Of a stretch of DNA of 64,000 nucleotides, positions 27,279 through 38,189 are shown in pieces (within the stretch, counting starts at the first letter, position 1; each line of letters starts with the position of its first letter). This DNA is from Sitta carolinensis (Eukaryota > Chordata > Aves > Passeriformes > Sittidae). The DNA is taken from assembly GCA_032173965.1 (NCBI GenBank), contig CM063283.1, forward strand, positions 41,351,743 through 41,415,742, given 5' to 3'. The position numbers and the translations under genes were made by a program. The notes under the pieces are model-generated. The model was not told the DNA's origin. It was given only the letters and a program-made list of their open reading frames with translations, and did no database searches.

Positions 27279-27320
27279 CATTTTTTTCCTTCTAAAATTT
27301 TACCTATGGTGTTATTACAG

Positions 27321-27393
27321 ACGACAAGCAAGAAGAGGATGCAAAATGCTGTTTCCTGATTGTGATCCGGGAGAGCTGACATCAAGATATTAG
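27321..27393 (+). CDS. candidate terminal exon with stop codon
   Basis: The segment follows TGGTGTTATTACAG. One base completes a lysine codon from the 26287-26380 segment. Then 23 codons follow, beginning RQARRGCKMLFPDCDPG and ending in a tyrosine before TAG at 27391-27393. The basic RQARR stretch followed by two cysteines looks like a secreted-protein C-terminus, possibly with a furin-type basic site; that is inference. The nearest canonical AATAAA downstream that I noted is at 28836. No family was recognised, and a non-coding transcript or chance open frame remains possible. Confidence 0.36.
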
Positions 27394-27592
27394 AGACAGA
27401 TATATACAGTAGATTGATTTTTTTTTTTTGCTTGTTATCAATGATGTCCTAAGAATATAAACCACAACTATAATTTTGCAAGAGGAATGGTGAGCAATCA
27501 ACCTGTGTGCTTACTACTTTGTATAAAAGAAACCTTCTGAGATTTAGTAATTCAAGAGCAAAATCCTTGCACTGACTACATGAAGTAAAAAG

Positions 27593-27612
27593 TATATATA
27601 TATATATATATA
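27593..27612. repeat. (TA)n microsatellite
   Basis: Ten uninterrupted TA units are visible. Confidence 0.9.
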
Positions 27613-28532
27613 AATACAGAGGACATTACATAAGTTTAAACAGTGTGGCAGAAACATATAACAAGATAATGGTCATTTGTCCCTAACACTTGGTATAATG
27701 AAAAAATAGGTAGGACTTTTTACACTGGCAGTACCATAAGTAACCACTGTATAATTTAATTTTACGGAGTAGGAGCATAACAACACCTAAAGGAAGATAG
27801 AGGTGCCATGTTATATTCTGCTGGGTTTTGTTGGTTTGTTTTTATATTTTTCATAATTGCTTTGACCATGAAATTCACCCCGAACATACAGCAGACTATT
27901 ATATGAATCACATTCAAAATTGGTAGATACAGGAAGTTAAAGTTGTAATTTCCAATAACTCAGGTCCATATAAACAATGAAATAGAATTTTGTGACAAGT
28001 TTTGCAAAATGTGATCCTTCATATAAAACTATGGACTTGGTTTCCTATCAGAGTATGGCGACACTGATTATAATAACTTCCAATTCTTCTGATTTTTAAA
28101 AAATATTTAGTAAATTCTAGATTGTCATAGTATTTTGATGCATATGTGCAAAAAAAGTCCAGAAATGCTCTTTGCTATCAGAATACCAAGAAGTATTTGT
28201 CTACATAAGAGAAAAAATCTGTACTACTTTGAAAAAGAACAAATATCATTGCCTGGTGTGTGTTCATACATGCTTTTGTGAATATCTGGCTGAGAGCAGG
28301 AAAGATCAGAAAGACCAGACAAGCTTTTAAATCTGTGTCTTTACTGGGACTGAGGACATTACTCTTGGAATTTCTCAACACTCCAGCACACATAAAGTAG
28401 ATTTATTCATGTGATCAGTCAGTGTACTGACTGCTGCTACATAATTACACTGCTTAAGAAGTGAATATTTCCTTATCTTACTTGATATCCTCTGTAAGTT
28501 GTAATGCACTTTAATAATTGTATGCTTATTCA

Positions 28533-28633
28533 AAAAAACCCCACCAAAACAAACACAAACCAACAAAACAACAACCAAAAAAAAAGGCAAAAGAAAAAAA
28601 AAAAAAAACAACAACAAAATAAACAAACCTAAG
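28533..28633. repeat. A/C-rich low-complexity tract
   Basis: Irregular CAAA/CCAAA/AAAC units run for about 100 bases, including a run of 17 A near 28595-28610. The complementary-strand frame rich in Phe/Leu/Val is a by-product. Confidence 0.85.
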
Positions 28634-28835
28634 TAATCAAACAAATAAACCCCAACACGCAAAAACAAAATCCCATCTCAAACCTTGACATAAGAGCAGA
28701 GTTTAGTTCTTTTGTGCATAGTAGATGCACACAAATGTCAGTAGAGCTTTTGAAGCTGTAAAGGCATGTGCACAGTCTGAGCATTCCTTTAAAAATATAG
28801 TGTTGGAAAGGACAACCCTACAATTCCTTTATTTC

Positions 28836-28841
28836 AATAAA
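28836..28841 (+). terminator. possible polyadenylation signal AATAAA
   Basis: A canonical AATAAA lies 1.44 kb after the TAG at 27391, with a second AATAAA-like site near 28886. It is meaningful only if the candidate exons upstream are real, because such hexamers are common in AT-rich DNA. Confidence 0.17.
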
Positions 28842-28860
28842 AAAACCAATCATCTTCATC

Positions 28861-29662
28861 AATGTCTCTGTTATTCAGTTTTCCTAATAAATGTTAGAAA
28901 AATTTCTTTTAAAATATAAGATCAGCCAAGCTGTTAGGATATCTTAGAAATATATGATCAGTCTTAGTTCACAATAGGTGAAAAGCTATCAGTGACGAAT
29001 CCAGAAACAAAGTCATGACAGTGAGAAAAATGTACTAAACTTAGCAAGAAAAAGCATGAGCGATGAAGAAAGAGCCAGAGAAGCCAACTCTTGATTTTGG
29101 AAAAAAAATGCCCCCTCCCCACAGAAAATGTGGAGCAAAAAGCCAAATAGAGAGAGAAAATATGTTGAAATAAATGTCTAGGAAGGTGCCACAATACAGA
29201 GTATTCAAAGATAACATATTGTATGTTAGTTTAGAAATCAGAGGAACTTGATAGATACCTGTCTATTTTTGCCCAGAAAATGCATAGGTTTTGAGCCTAG
29301 GATGTTCTGAAAGAACAATTACTCTAGCTTCATAAATGCATCAAATTAATTCAGTAGAAAAAATCTGTTGTTCATTTACCTTCAAGTTTCCAGAAACTGA
29401 AAATAGCTTTAAGGCTTAATGTAAAAAGCAAATGAAGGTCAATACTTCTAACACTGAAAAAAGGAATATTACAGTAAGAAATCAGATTAAGTAGTCTTTT
29501 TTTTCCCTTCCTTTTATCCCTTCAGAAATACCATAGGGTATTATCTTAGTTCTAAAGAGTACATAAACTTTCAACGTAATATTCAAATATTCATATTGGA
29601 CCTGATGTTCTTTCTATTGAATATAATGGCAAAATTCCCATAGATTTCAAAGTATGCAGAAC
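28861..29662. other. non-coding DNA, nothing recognised
   Basis: AT-rich sequence without recognisable genes or repeats, ending at the target-site duplication of the LTR that follows. Confidence 0.45.
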
Positions 29663-29667
29663 CAGGC

Positions 29668-31055
29668 TGTCCTAGCTTGACCAGCCCAGGGAAATGAGCT
29701 GTCTGGGTTTGAGATTGGCGTTTTATTGGACCAATGGGAAAGCATTTTCTAGTTGTTATTCCCTTTGGAAGCAGCCCGGGCAGGTCTCTTTCCTCCCGGC
29801 TGTCAGAGCACACAGCTCTGCCCTCTCTGCCCTGGGCTGAGTGGGGGCAGGGGGAGGCCACGGGGGCCAGGCAGGGGCAGCTGATTTGGGAACATCTGCG
29901 GCACAGAGTCTGCTCTGCTGCTGGCCACAGCTGAACCTGCCTTGGCTGAGCCTGGGGAGAGAGGGGGGAGGCACGATGAGACAGGATGGAACACCTGATG
30001 AGACCAAGGGGTGGAAAAGGAATTTTGGGAATCTGTCCAACTTTCCCATGGCTGCCTTCTGGGCCTGAACCCTCTGAGAGTCCCCCCCAGCAGGGCTTTG
30101 AAACATGACACCATATACTACCATGGCCAGATGCTGTATTTTATTAACTCCTTCAGTGCATCAGCGCACAGATGGAACTTAGAAAGCCTCCATCCTCTCT
30201 CCAGTGAGAAAAATTAGAATGTAGATGTGTAAAGACCACGTGAAGTATCAAAGTCAGTCAAGAAAGAGTGCAAGTCCAAGTGGAAGGAGTGTGGGAAGTT
30301 GCTTTTGAGCTATAAAAGACTCTTGTAAGCTATATGTTTGATTATAACATATTGAAATATTTCCTTTAAACCATAAAGAAGTATGGGAGAGATAAAAGAA
30401 TTCAAATTGTAGGTCTGAGCAAAAGAGTGAAATGTTGAGGAGACTGTTGATTTCATGAGAAGTTGAACAGAGAGATGAAGTGATAAAGACTCTTTGCCCT
30501 TGAAGAAGAAGTGAATCTCTGTTCCTTGGAGGTGAAAGTAGTCCCAAAGACAAAAAAAACCTTTGTTTTGAACATGTTATATTTAAAATAAGACCCCATA
30601 CATCAATGTGGCCCAAAGACATAATTGTAAACATGAGAAGAATTTTGTGAACGCAAAAGGATCCAGGCGGTTGCATGTTCATGAAAAATGGATTTACAAA
30701 AAACTGTTTTCTTGTGAAGAAATTTACCATAGCTAATGAGAGGTGCTTCCCTCCTTAAATGAACTGAAAAAGACTGTTTTAGAGGTAGAAAACTGACTGA
30801 AATTTCTGAGTGTTGTTTTCTTTACATTGTCGACTGGGAGAAATGAAAGTCTGGGGAGGGAGGAAGAGTGTTTTGAGGGTTCCATCCTCATTCTTGTTGT
30901 GTTTCTTTCTTTTAGTGTTAGTTAATAAAGTCTTATTACTTTTAAGCCTAAGCCTGCTTTGCTCTTAATTGAAAACTTTGAAATTGGTAAAAATATCAAA
31001 CCAGAACAGAAATTGGTGTTTCTGCCCAGTTTCTGCCCAAATTGAAACCACCACA
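29668..31055 (+). mobile_element. solo ERV LTR, family A copy 1
   Basis: The element starts TGTCCTAGCTTGACCAGCCC and ends GAAACCACCACA, giving TG...CA termini. It is flanked by an exact 5-bp duplication CAGGC (29663-29667 and 31056-31060), the length usual for ERVL or class I elements. A GC-rich 5' half (29760-30080), a CCAAT-type TTGGACCAATGG near 29726 and AATAAA at 30924-30929 fit the order U3-R-U5 on the plus strand. There is no internal retroviral sequence, so it is a solo LTR. Long frames on either strand inside it lack protein character and are accidental. The family is shared with 41047-42496 and 47055-49066. Confidence 0.85.
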
Positions 31056-31060
31056 CAGGC

Positions 31061-31820
31061 CTGTTATACATTTTTGGTATGTAATATCATGATAGAAACA
31101 TTAGTGAAGCATCTTTCGATGCATTTTTGCATGTTTTCAAATAAGTATATTAATTATCTTGATTATTTCCATGGAGAATAATTATACACATCTCTGAAGC
31201 TCTTATCAGTGTAAATATTAAAAAGAGGGATTATATAAACAGATTACACTAACAAAATATCTTTGGGCAATTTGAATAATTAACATACATACTGCTGCTG
31301 AAGAATTGCCTACTAGAGTTCTACTCCTGCTATTTTAAACTCACATTTGGCTCTGAACTTCCTAAAAAATTCTCTATCACATACAAGGAAGATCAAGACT
31401 AGCCTGAATTGTAGCTTTTGAAGTATTTTCCAGGGTAAAGCATTTACTTTAAAAATGTATCATACAAATAATAGATATGTATGTATAAATTAGCAGAAAG
31501 AAATAATTGCATTTCCAAACTTAAGAGAATAACCTTTTTCAGCTTTGTAGAAAATGTTTAATCTTAATTGTAATTTCATCCTGACTTTTTATTATGCTAG
31601 AGAAGACATCTCTTTGGCTATCTGTTAAATATCTCCATATTACTTTTGCTACTCATGAGACTTGTATTTCAGTTTGAGAGCTCAGTTTAGTTAAAAAGTA
31701 CTCAGGACTTCATAAATCATATCTGCCAACCTATATGGATTTTGTGGCTGTCTCATTTTGGGTGACACTCAACATCTATTTTAGACATTTTTTTTTTATC
31801 CAGTCTCCAGAAACTTAAAG
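31061..31820. other. non-coding DNA between LTRs
   Basis: AT-rich sequence without recognised features. Confidence 0.45.
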
Positions 31821-31826
31821 AGTCAT

Positions 31827-32451
31827 TGATGTGGTGCTGGACTTTAACCCAGCCAGCTCCCAGCACGGGGCCAAGAGTGGGCTGCCCCCAGAAAGCCACA
31901 CCATCAGGGGTGCAGCCAGCTGTAGGGCTTTTGCTCTATGGCTCCAGATCTTTTGCATCGAGGTTCAGGGTAAAGAACAGGGAGGGGTCTCTCATGTGGT
32001 TCCCAAGCAGGTTTATTCCATGAGAGGCTCAGGAACAAGAGCCCCAGAACAGCATCCTGCACAAACTTTTAAATGGAGGAGGTACAAGGGGTGGGTACAA
32101 TTCTTCAATAGGGTAAAAGGAAGGGAGGGGTACAAGGTAGGGTTCACTTTACAGTAACCAATGAGGGACTACATGGGAGAAGAACAGGTCACATGGGCCA
32201 ATGGGGTATCAAGGATTAAGGGATTTACAGGGAACATTCAAGAACCAAAGGGTGGATACAACATGGGATTGGCAATTTAACATGAGGAGGGAAAGAAAAA
32301 TCTGGATTAAGGGGCAGTGTTGGGGTAAAATGGATAACTGGGAAAGGGAGGAGAAAACTTGGATCAAGCCAACTAACATGTGGAAACCAGGAACGATCCA
32401 TTCAAGAAGTTACAATACAAAACTCATATTAAAGAAAAACACACCACCCCA
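31827..32451 (-). mobile_element. solo LTR, ERVK-like family B copy 1
   Basis: The plus-strand edges are TGATGTGGTGCTGG and CACACCACCCCA. They are flanked by a 6-bp duplication with one mismatch, AGTCAT (31821-31826) and AGGCAT (32452-32457). A 6-bp duplication is typical of class II (ERVK/alpharetrovirus-like) integrases. The GTTTATTCC near 32010 is AATAAA on the minus strand, giving the orientation. Long similarity to 58577-59056, including 'GTGGGCTGCCCCCAGAAAGC', 'GCAGCCAGCTGTAGGGC' and 'CACATGGGCCAATGGGG', defines the family. No coding region is inside. Confidence 0.75.
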
Positions 32452-32457
32452 AGGCAT

Positions 32458-33480
32458 TTAGATGTAAATATTCCCTATTTGAGTCTTACATTCTGTGATA
32501 ATTTCTAAACAGGGTAGTCAAAGTAGTATGAGCAGTAGTATGAGAAGATTCAACTGATAATTCACAAAGCATCTAAACTCATTTACTTAAACTTAGGTGT
32601 CTAGTATGATGTCTTATGGTGTTCTAAATTCCTGAATAAGACTTACAGATACGATACAAGTTGCACAGAAGATATGCACCTTTTTTATTTGGTGGATGGG
32701 AGTAGCACTGGTCAACCCAAAAGGCGCACACAGTCTGTCTGACAGCTGCTCAAGCAGCTGAATAGAGTTGTACCATTGCCTGACCTGAACTGACCCTTCA
32801 GGGTAAACTGGATTTCCCCTTGAGTGTGATGACCTGAATTTATCTACATATATGTATATTCAGGTGAGCTAATCTGGAGCTCAATACCATCTGAGGATTT
32901 TTCCAATAAAGATGCAAAATTGATACACCTTATTGTCAGATTAGATATTTACCACTGAGATCTAGTCTATTTTTTGCATAATCACTTTCTGTAGCTTAAA
33001 TGATTACAGTAGCTGATTAAATTAATAGTTTTTATGAAAGCAATAGGCCTTACATGCTAACAAATATTAAGTAGCATATCTACTTTATTCCTTTACAGAC
33101 TTAGAATTCGATTTTACATATGACAACACTGATGGAGAGACATCCTTTTTATACAGCTTGGAGTTTTAATTTTCACAAGAAGGAAAATATTAGATTCATA
33201 AGTATTTTATGGTTCACAAGACAGCTTTTCAAATCAGAGCAATATTTGAATAGATTATTTCATTTAGTAAACATTATTTAGCACCTAGATAACTTCTAGA
33301 AACTGAGGGTGTTGCTTGAAAAGATCTGAAGTCTAAAACAACCAATCTGTTTCTGGTTACAAACTAGAGTAATGCCCAATGACTTTAGTGGTCTTCTCTG
33401 CAGCTGTAAAAAGACTTCTCTGGAAAGATGGAAAGCTGGTTAGAGGATTAGTACCTAATTGTGAGACATGTTTCATTTAG
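32458..33480. other. non-coding DNA, nothing recognised
   Basis: AT-rich sequence with no supported gene or repeat. Confidence 0.45.
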
Positions 33481-33485
33481 GAAAA

Positions 33486-33628
33486 TATCTATCTATGTAT
33501 CTGTCTATCTATCTACCTACCTATCTATCTATCTATCTAATCATCTATCATCCATGGATCCATCCATCCATCCATCCATCCATCCATCCATCCATCCATC
33601 CATCCATCCATCCATCCATCCATCCATC
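33486..33628. repeat. compound (TATC)n / (ATCC)n microsatellite
   Basis: A TATC-type tract (33486-33540) passes into about 20 uninterrupted CATC units (33550-33628). The frame coding serine/isoleucine/histidine/proline repeats here is a by-product of the tetranucleotide period. Confidence 0.96.
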
Positions 33629-34730
33629 TCCCTATCAAATCAGTTAAGAAATTGAAGGACCAAGATAAAGGCAAGGATATGAATGGGTTGATCTATTGTA
33701 GGACTGTACTTTGAGGAAAGCTGATCAAAGTCTTTGTTGGTTTTGTTACCTGAGATATTTTTGTATTAATCAGAAATGCTGCACAGATATCCCTCAATGA
33801 TACTTTTACATTCCTCAGACTAGGGATTTGTCTTTAGGGATAGGCAAAATCCCAAGGATGCCATGTGAAAAGAAAAACAAGGAAGCCAGAAGGACAGTTA
33901 TTTCTCTCATACTCCTCATCTCCTTAGGCTTCAAGATATAATTTATACAGAAACATAACACTGGTGTGGAAATACCAATTCAGATAATGAAGCAGTCTAT
34001 TACAGAGAGATAAACACAAAAATTGACGTTAGAAAGGAAATGAATTGAAATTATCACAGAAATCCATTCTAGTAAGGAAATGTTAAAATTGCACCTTTTG
34101 GGCGACTGCAGGGCTTTATGCTGCATAAGCAAATTTTGTAGTTTGAAAATATTTTTAATTACTCTCTCATATTTCCCTAATTTTTGTATGCATGAAAAAA
34201 TGTCTAGCAATATTTGTGAATTACAATTTCCTACCGGCATTAAATGTTAAAAATAACTGCTGTTTAGCCCATTCTCCATATTTCAATAATTCAGCCTCTT
34301 TTTTTTCCAACATCAGTAGTGTCAATTATTTTCTGAAAGAGACCATAAATGTGGCATATCAGTCCCAAAACAAGTTAATCTTTATTTCCTTGACAGTAAT
34401 ATTATTTTCCATTGGGTTGGCTTGATCTCAGTTCACCAAACTAGAAGTGAAAGGTTTATACCCTTTTATTCATTCTTCCAAATAAGTTTGCACTAGCTAT
34501 TCACTTTAAGGCCAAAATAACTGTAAGACTGATGGAAGACTATGTCACATTCATTATATGATGTATGAAATAAATTAGATTATGTCATCCTCTGAAACAA
34601 AGTGGGAAGAAACAATGGTTAAAAAGATGGCAATACCTAGGACATGGGAAAAGAGTAAATACTTCTGTTGAGTTTCACCTTTTGATAACTATTGAACTGA
34701 CTAGTTCACTGTCTTCCAAAGCTGGAAAGT
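33629..34730. other. non-coding DNA, nothing recognised
   Basis: AT-rich sequence with no supported gene or repeat. Confidence 0.45.
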
Positions 34731-34739
34731 TGGTTTACA

Positions 34740-35171
34740 CAGCATCCCATGTGAGTGAAAGCCCCTCCCATTCCTGGCCATAAAAGCAATAGAAGATTGA
34801 AGCAGTGTGAAGGCTTGAAGATATCCCCCGTTTTGGGGAGACGCAAGGGGTTTCTCTCAAAGAATATCCTGTTCTGTTACCCCTGTTCTGTTCCCTCAGT
34901 CAGCTCTGTTAGTCCCTCCCCATCCTTGTCCTCAGTCACTCCCCCCTGTTTCCCCATTGGCCTCCACACCCCAACCCCACCTTTATACTGCCCCCATGGC
35001 CCCTGCAGCTCTCTCAGCCCCACCACCCCTATACTTGAACGTGGACCTCCCCCCTTAAGCTTCACCTCTGACCCTGGACTCCATGCACGCATGGCTGGAA
35101 TAAAATATCTCCATAAAACCCATATAAAGGCCCTTCCTGTCTCTTTGCCAGCACCATAACTGCAGCTATCC
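34740..35171 (+). mobile_element. LTR-like element with C-rich U3
   Basis: The block is abruptly C-rich (34880-35060). It contains a CCAAT-type CCCCATTGGCC near 34953, TTTATACTGCC near 34981 that could serve as a TATA box, and GGAATAAAATATCTCC near 35098 carrying AATAAA. That is the U3-R-U5 order of an LTR on the plus strand. A 9-bp direct repeat TGGTTTACA flanks it (34731-34739 and 35172-35180), longer than the usual 4-6 bp LTR duplication. Alternative edges such as a TG start at 34827 preceded by AGCAG are possible, so the ends are not secure. No protein-coding capacity is seen. Confidence 0.5.
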
Positions 35172-35180
35172 TGGTTTACA

Positions 35181-37910
35181 AAAAAGCAGCACTCAGTTGT
35201 AAGCCACATGCAGCACAAAACCCATGGATCAAAAGCATCATGAATCTATTAAGCAAATAAAAAATTAAATTCTCTCCATCCGTTCATTTAAGTTGCATTT
35301 TCAGTTCTTTCTGGGTGACCCACAAGAAGATATCTAATCCTTTGGTGTATCAAGTGATGTAGACTATGACAGGATTAAGAGCTGTTTGTAAACTGTCATT
35401 TTATTGCTTCTCTCAGCTGCACAGCTATCAACTACCAGTCTCATTAGACTTCTGTGACTTGAGCTATGTTTACCTTTACAGGAATATAATGGGTGGTTAA
35501 GGCTAATCTTGGTGAAAGTGCTAGAAAGACCTGTGATACAAATACAAGTGAGTGTGTAATGAAGAGGAAACAGTATATAGTGGCATTAAAAAACATTTTT
35601 TTTTCACTTTTGGTCTGGGTCCTTCATCCTTTAGCCATTCTGCATCTGTATCTAAGGTTTGCATTAATTTTTGCATGCTTCAGCACAAATGACTAGCAGT
35701 ATTATTCCCAAAACAATAAACTATTGTTCCTACCACAGTAGGTTACAGACTCTCTTCACTTTCCTTCATAATAAAAGGATTTACTTCTAAATAATTCATA
35801 TATCATATTAGGATCCAGGTTAAATATAATGCTTACAAGCTCACACTCAAAGGCATACTAAGGATATGTTAAGCAAAGAAAGACAAGAAAGAACAGCGTA
35901 GTTCCCTCCTAGCCTGAAGGAATTAATTTCTTATTTTCTCTTTCCAGCCTTCATGGAAATCATTAATTCTGTCAAGATGTAGCTTAAACACAGAAATCAG
36001 CACATGAAGCTGCCAGAACACTGAATTAAACAAAAGCATATGATTTTATAGGCATAAATCCCAGAGAACACAGTTAAAAAAAAACAAAACAAAAGCAACA
36101 AGTGGTTCCAGTTCGTCTCACAGTATTAAATAGGTCAGTGATTTCTGTCCATAGAGTCCATGGCCAACTTGTCTCTTCCAGCTCAAAGAAGGATGTGTTA
36201 ATTGCAAAGTGAACAGTACACGATGTTTTACTATTCAGTAAGAATTCTCTGGCCTGAATTTCACCTCTGCCTTAGATTACTGCAGCTTGAGCTGAAATGT
36301 CTGAAATTAACTGAGCCACAGAGAATTTCAAAATAATTTCAGCAGCTAACCATATAATATATAATAAATGTATTTCAACATCAGCACACGTCGAGTATAT
36401 ACATCTAATTTTAAAAAATGTATATGCGTTATGGCTTAGAAATCACATTAATATTTATATAACCTGTTCACTAGGACAAGCAGTTGTGTTAAGGTTGCAT
36501 ACAGTTGCCATTAAATCAGTGGGTGACCACATATCTGATGTGATGTGATGTGATGTGATACAGAAGCAGTAATTGCCACACACTTGCACCATCTCCCTTG
36601 GCCATCCTTCTACTGATTAAATGGAGCCTGGGGTAACTACACTCATCTCTCATTTCTGAAGCAAAATAAACACAACTGCAGCAGTCACTTGGTGAACACA
36701 AGTGTTCTTTTGCAGGCAGGCTGAGTAACAAAGCATGCAAACCTGGGCTTCCTGCACTTGCCTGGCTGTCAGTGAAGGAATGCAGAGAGAATCACTGTGT
36801 AATGTAAATTGTTTCTGGGTTGAAAGTAAGCAATCCATGAACCAAATACAAAATCATAAGTTAATGATAGACCTACCTTGATTGAATAACTTCCTGTTTC
36901 CATATCTAAGAAATCCTCCTATTTAATGAGCATAATAATGAGTTGTCTGCTTAGAAATGAACTTTTCAGGTAGTTGAAGATGCTAATTTGGGCAGTCTCA
37001 ACCTTCTGAGAAGAGCCTGGAGACACTGACAATTGTTGAAGGATCTCACTTTGGTCCTGTTTCATAGGTTGTGGTAAATGTAAGTCCTTGTTACACAAAG
37101 GAGCACTAGAAATATGAAAAAAAAAATGTAAAGTGATAAGAGTTTTTCTTTTATCACATATCAGTGTATGAGAGTAAAGGTGATATGGGTATGTCCTGAG
37201 ATGCTGTCATAAGCATTTTTGTCAAATATAAATTGGATAGGGAGTGACATGCTGAGAGATAAGGGACATGGAAATATTTGTTTAGTTACCAGATTTCTTA
37301 TTCCTACCAAAACTGTTGACCTATACTTTCATACAGGAGGTGGTTCACCTAGTGAAGCAAAGATGCAACTTCACTAGTCATAGTGTGATTTCCTCATAAC
37401 AGACAGCAGTTATTAAAAGATGAATCATAATCATGCGGCCACATGTTGAAAATTTGCAGATGTTAAACCCTTACAATGATCCATTTAGCAAGATCAGGCT
37501 GAAGAAGTGAGTCAAGGGGGGTTTTTAATACGGAGACATGAGACATCAGTGGAACTGATTGGTCTGCAACATTGAAAATCAGTTTTGAATTAGTGTGTTG
37601 CCACTGAGAATGTTATTTCTCTAATTTCTAAACAAGTACATAATCACAAGCACTTGGCATAAATTTCCATCTCTGTATGTATTTGGTTATATATAAATGA
37701 CTAGATTGTTCTCAGCCATTTTGGGAAAAAAAGAAAAAAAAACATAAAAATAGATAAAAATATAAATATAGAACACTGATATTTTAAAAATAAGTCCTGC
37801 TCTCTTTGCATACCTTAGTTCAAATACTGTTAAAATTAAAAAAGTAGGAATTTACTACTCATGCTACTACTATGCTACTACTTGGGCATTCTCAAGTATT
37901 ACCCATACAT
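35181..37910. other. non-coding DNA with small repeats
   Basis: No gene was supported. It contains the GTGAT repeat at 36535-36560. The remainder is AT-rich and unassigned. Confidence 0.45.
36535..36560. repeat. (GTGAT)n pentanucleotide repeat
   Basis: Five TGATG-type units occur in tandem. Confidence 0.9.
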
Positions 37911-37916
37911 GGATAG

Positions 37917-38183
37917 GTGTGTGAATCGATGAATACAGGTAATCAAAGACAACCACCAAACCACGGCTGAAAGGCAAAGAGTAGATTTATTTCATTACTT
38001 CACTGACAATGCTGGGCAGCAGGGACACACAGTGACACACAGGCTCAGTTAGGCTCAGCTCGTCCTAGCGACTAGGGAGGCTCAAGCATGGCTGTGAGAG
38101 TGCGTTATCTCTACACGGGAATTCTACTCAAAACAGGCAGAGGATTGACAACAGTAGGCATAATAGATGGAGTTTTCCCACAC
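37917..38183 (-). mobile_element. short solo-LTR-like element (267 bp)
   Basis: A 6-bp direct repeat GGATAG (37911-37916 and 38184-38189) brackets a 267-bp segment. Its ends are inverted: it begins GTGTGTG and ends CCCACAC. On the minus strand it reads TGTGGGAAAAC, then a GC-richer middle, then GAAATAAATC (a polyadenylation signal, plus-strand 37983-37993), and finishes near CACAC. Size, duplication length and signal order resemble compact class II or alpharetrovirus-type LTRs. The precise TG/CA edge is off by one base from the repeat, and no internal sequence is present. Confidence 0.55.
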
Positions 38184-38189
38184 GGATAG

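Larger units (their letters stand above)
27394..28860 (+). other. possible 3' untranslated region
   Basis: If the TAG at 27391 ends a real gene, this AT-rich stretch would be its 3' UTR. It contains a (TA)10 run at 27593-27612 and an A/C-rich low-complexity block at 28533-28633. No frame with protein character is present. Confidence 0.2.

Noticed and set aside
30254..30730. Minus-strand frame of 158 codons
   Set aside because: It is antisense within LTR family A copy 1. The equivalent region of copy 2 holds only a shorter, interrupted frame, so it is not a maintained gene.
33461..33655. Frame encoding Ser/Ile/His/Pro repeats
   Set aside because: It is a direct translation of the TATC/CATC microsatellite.
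34755..35218. Frames of 134 (plus) and 113 (minus) codons
   Set aside because: Both lie in the C-rich LTR-like block. The serine/proline-rich composition follows from base composition.
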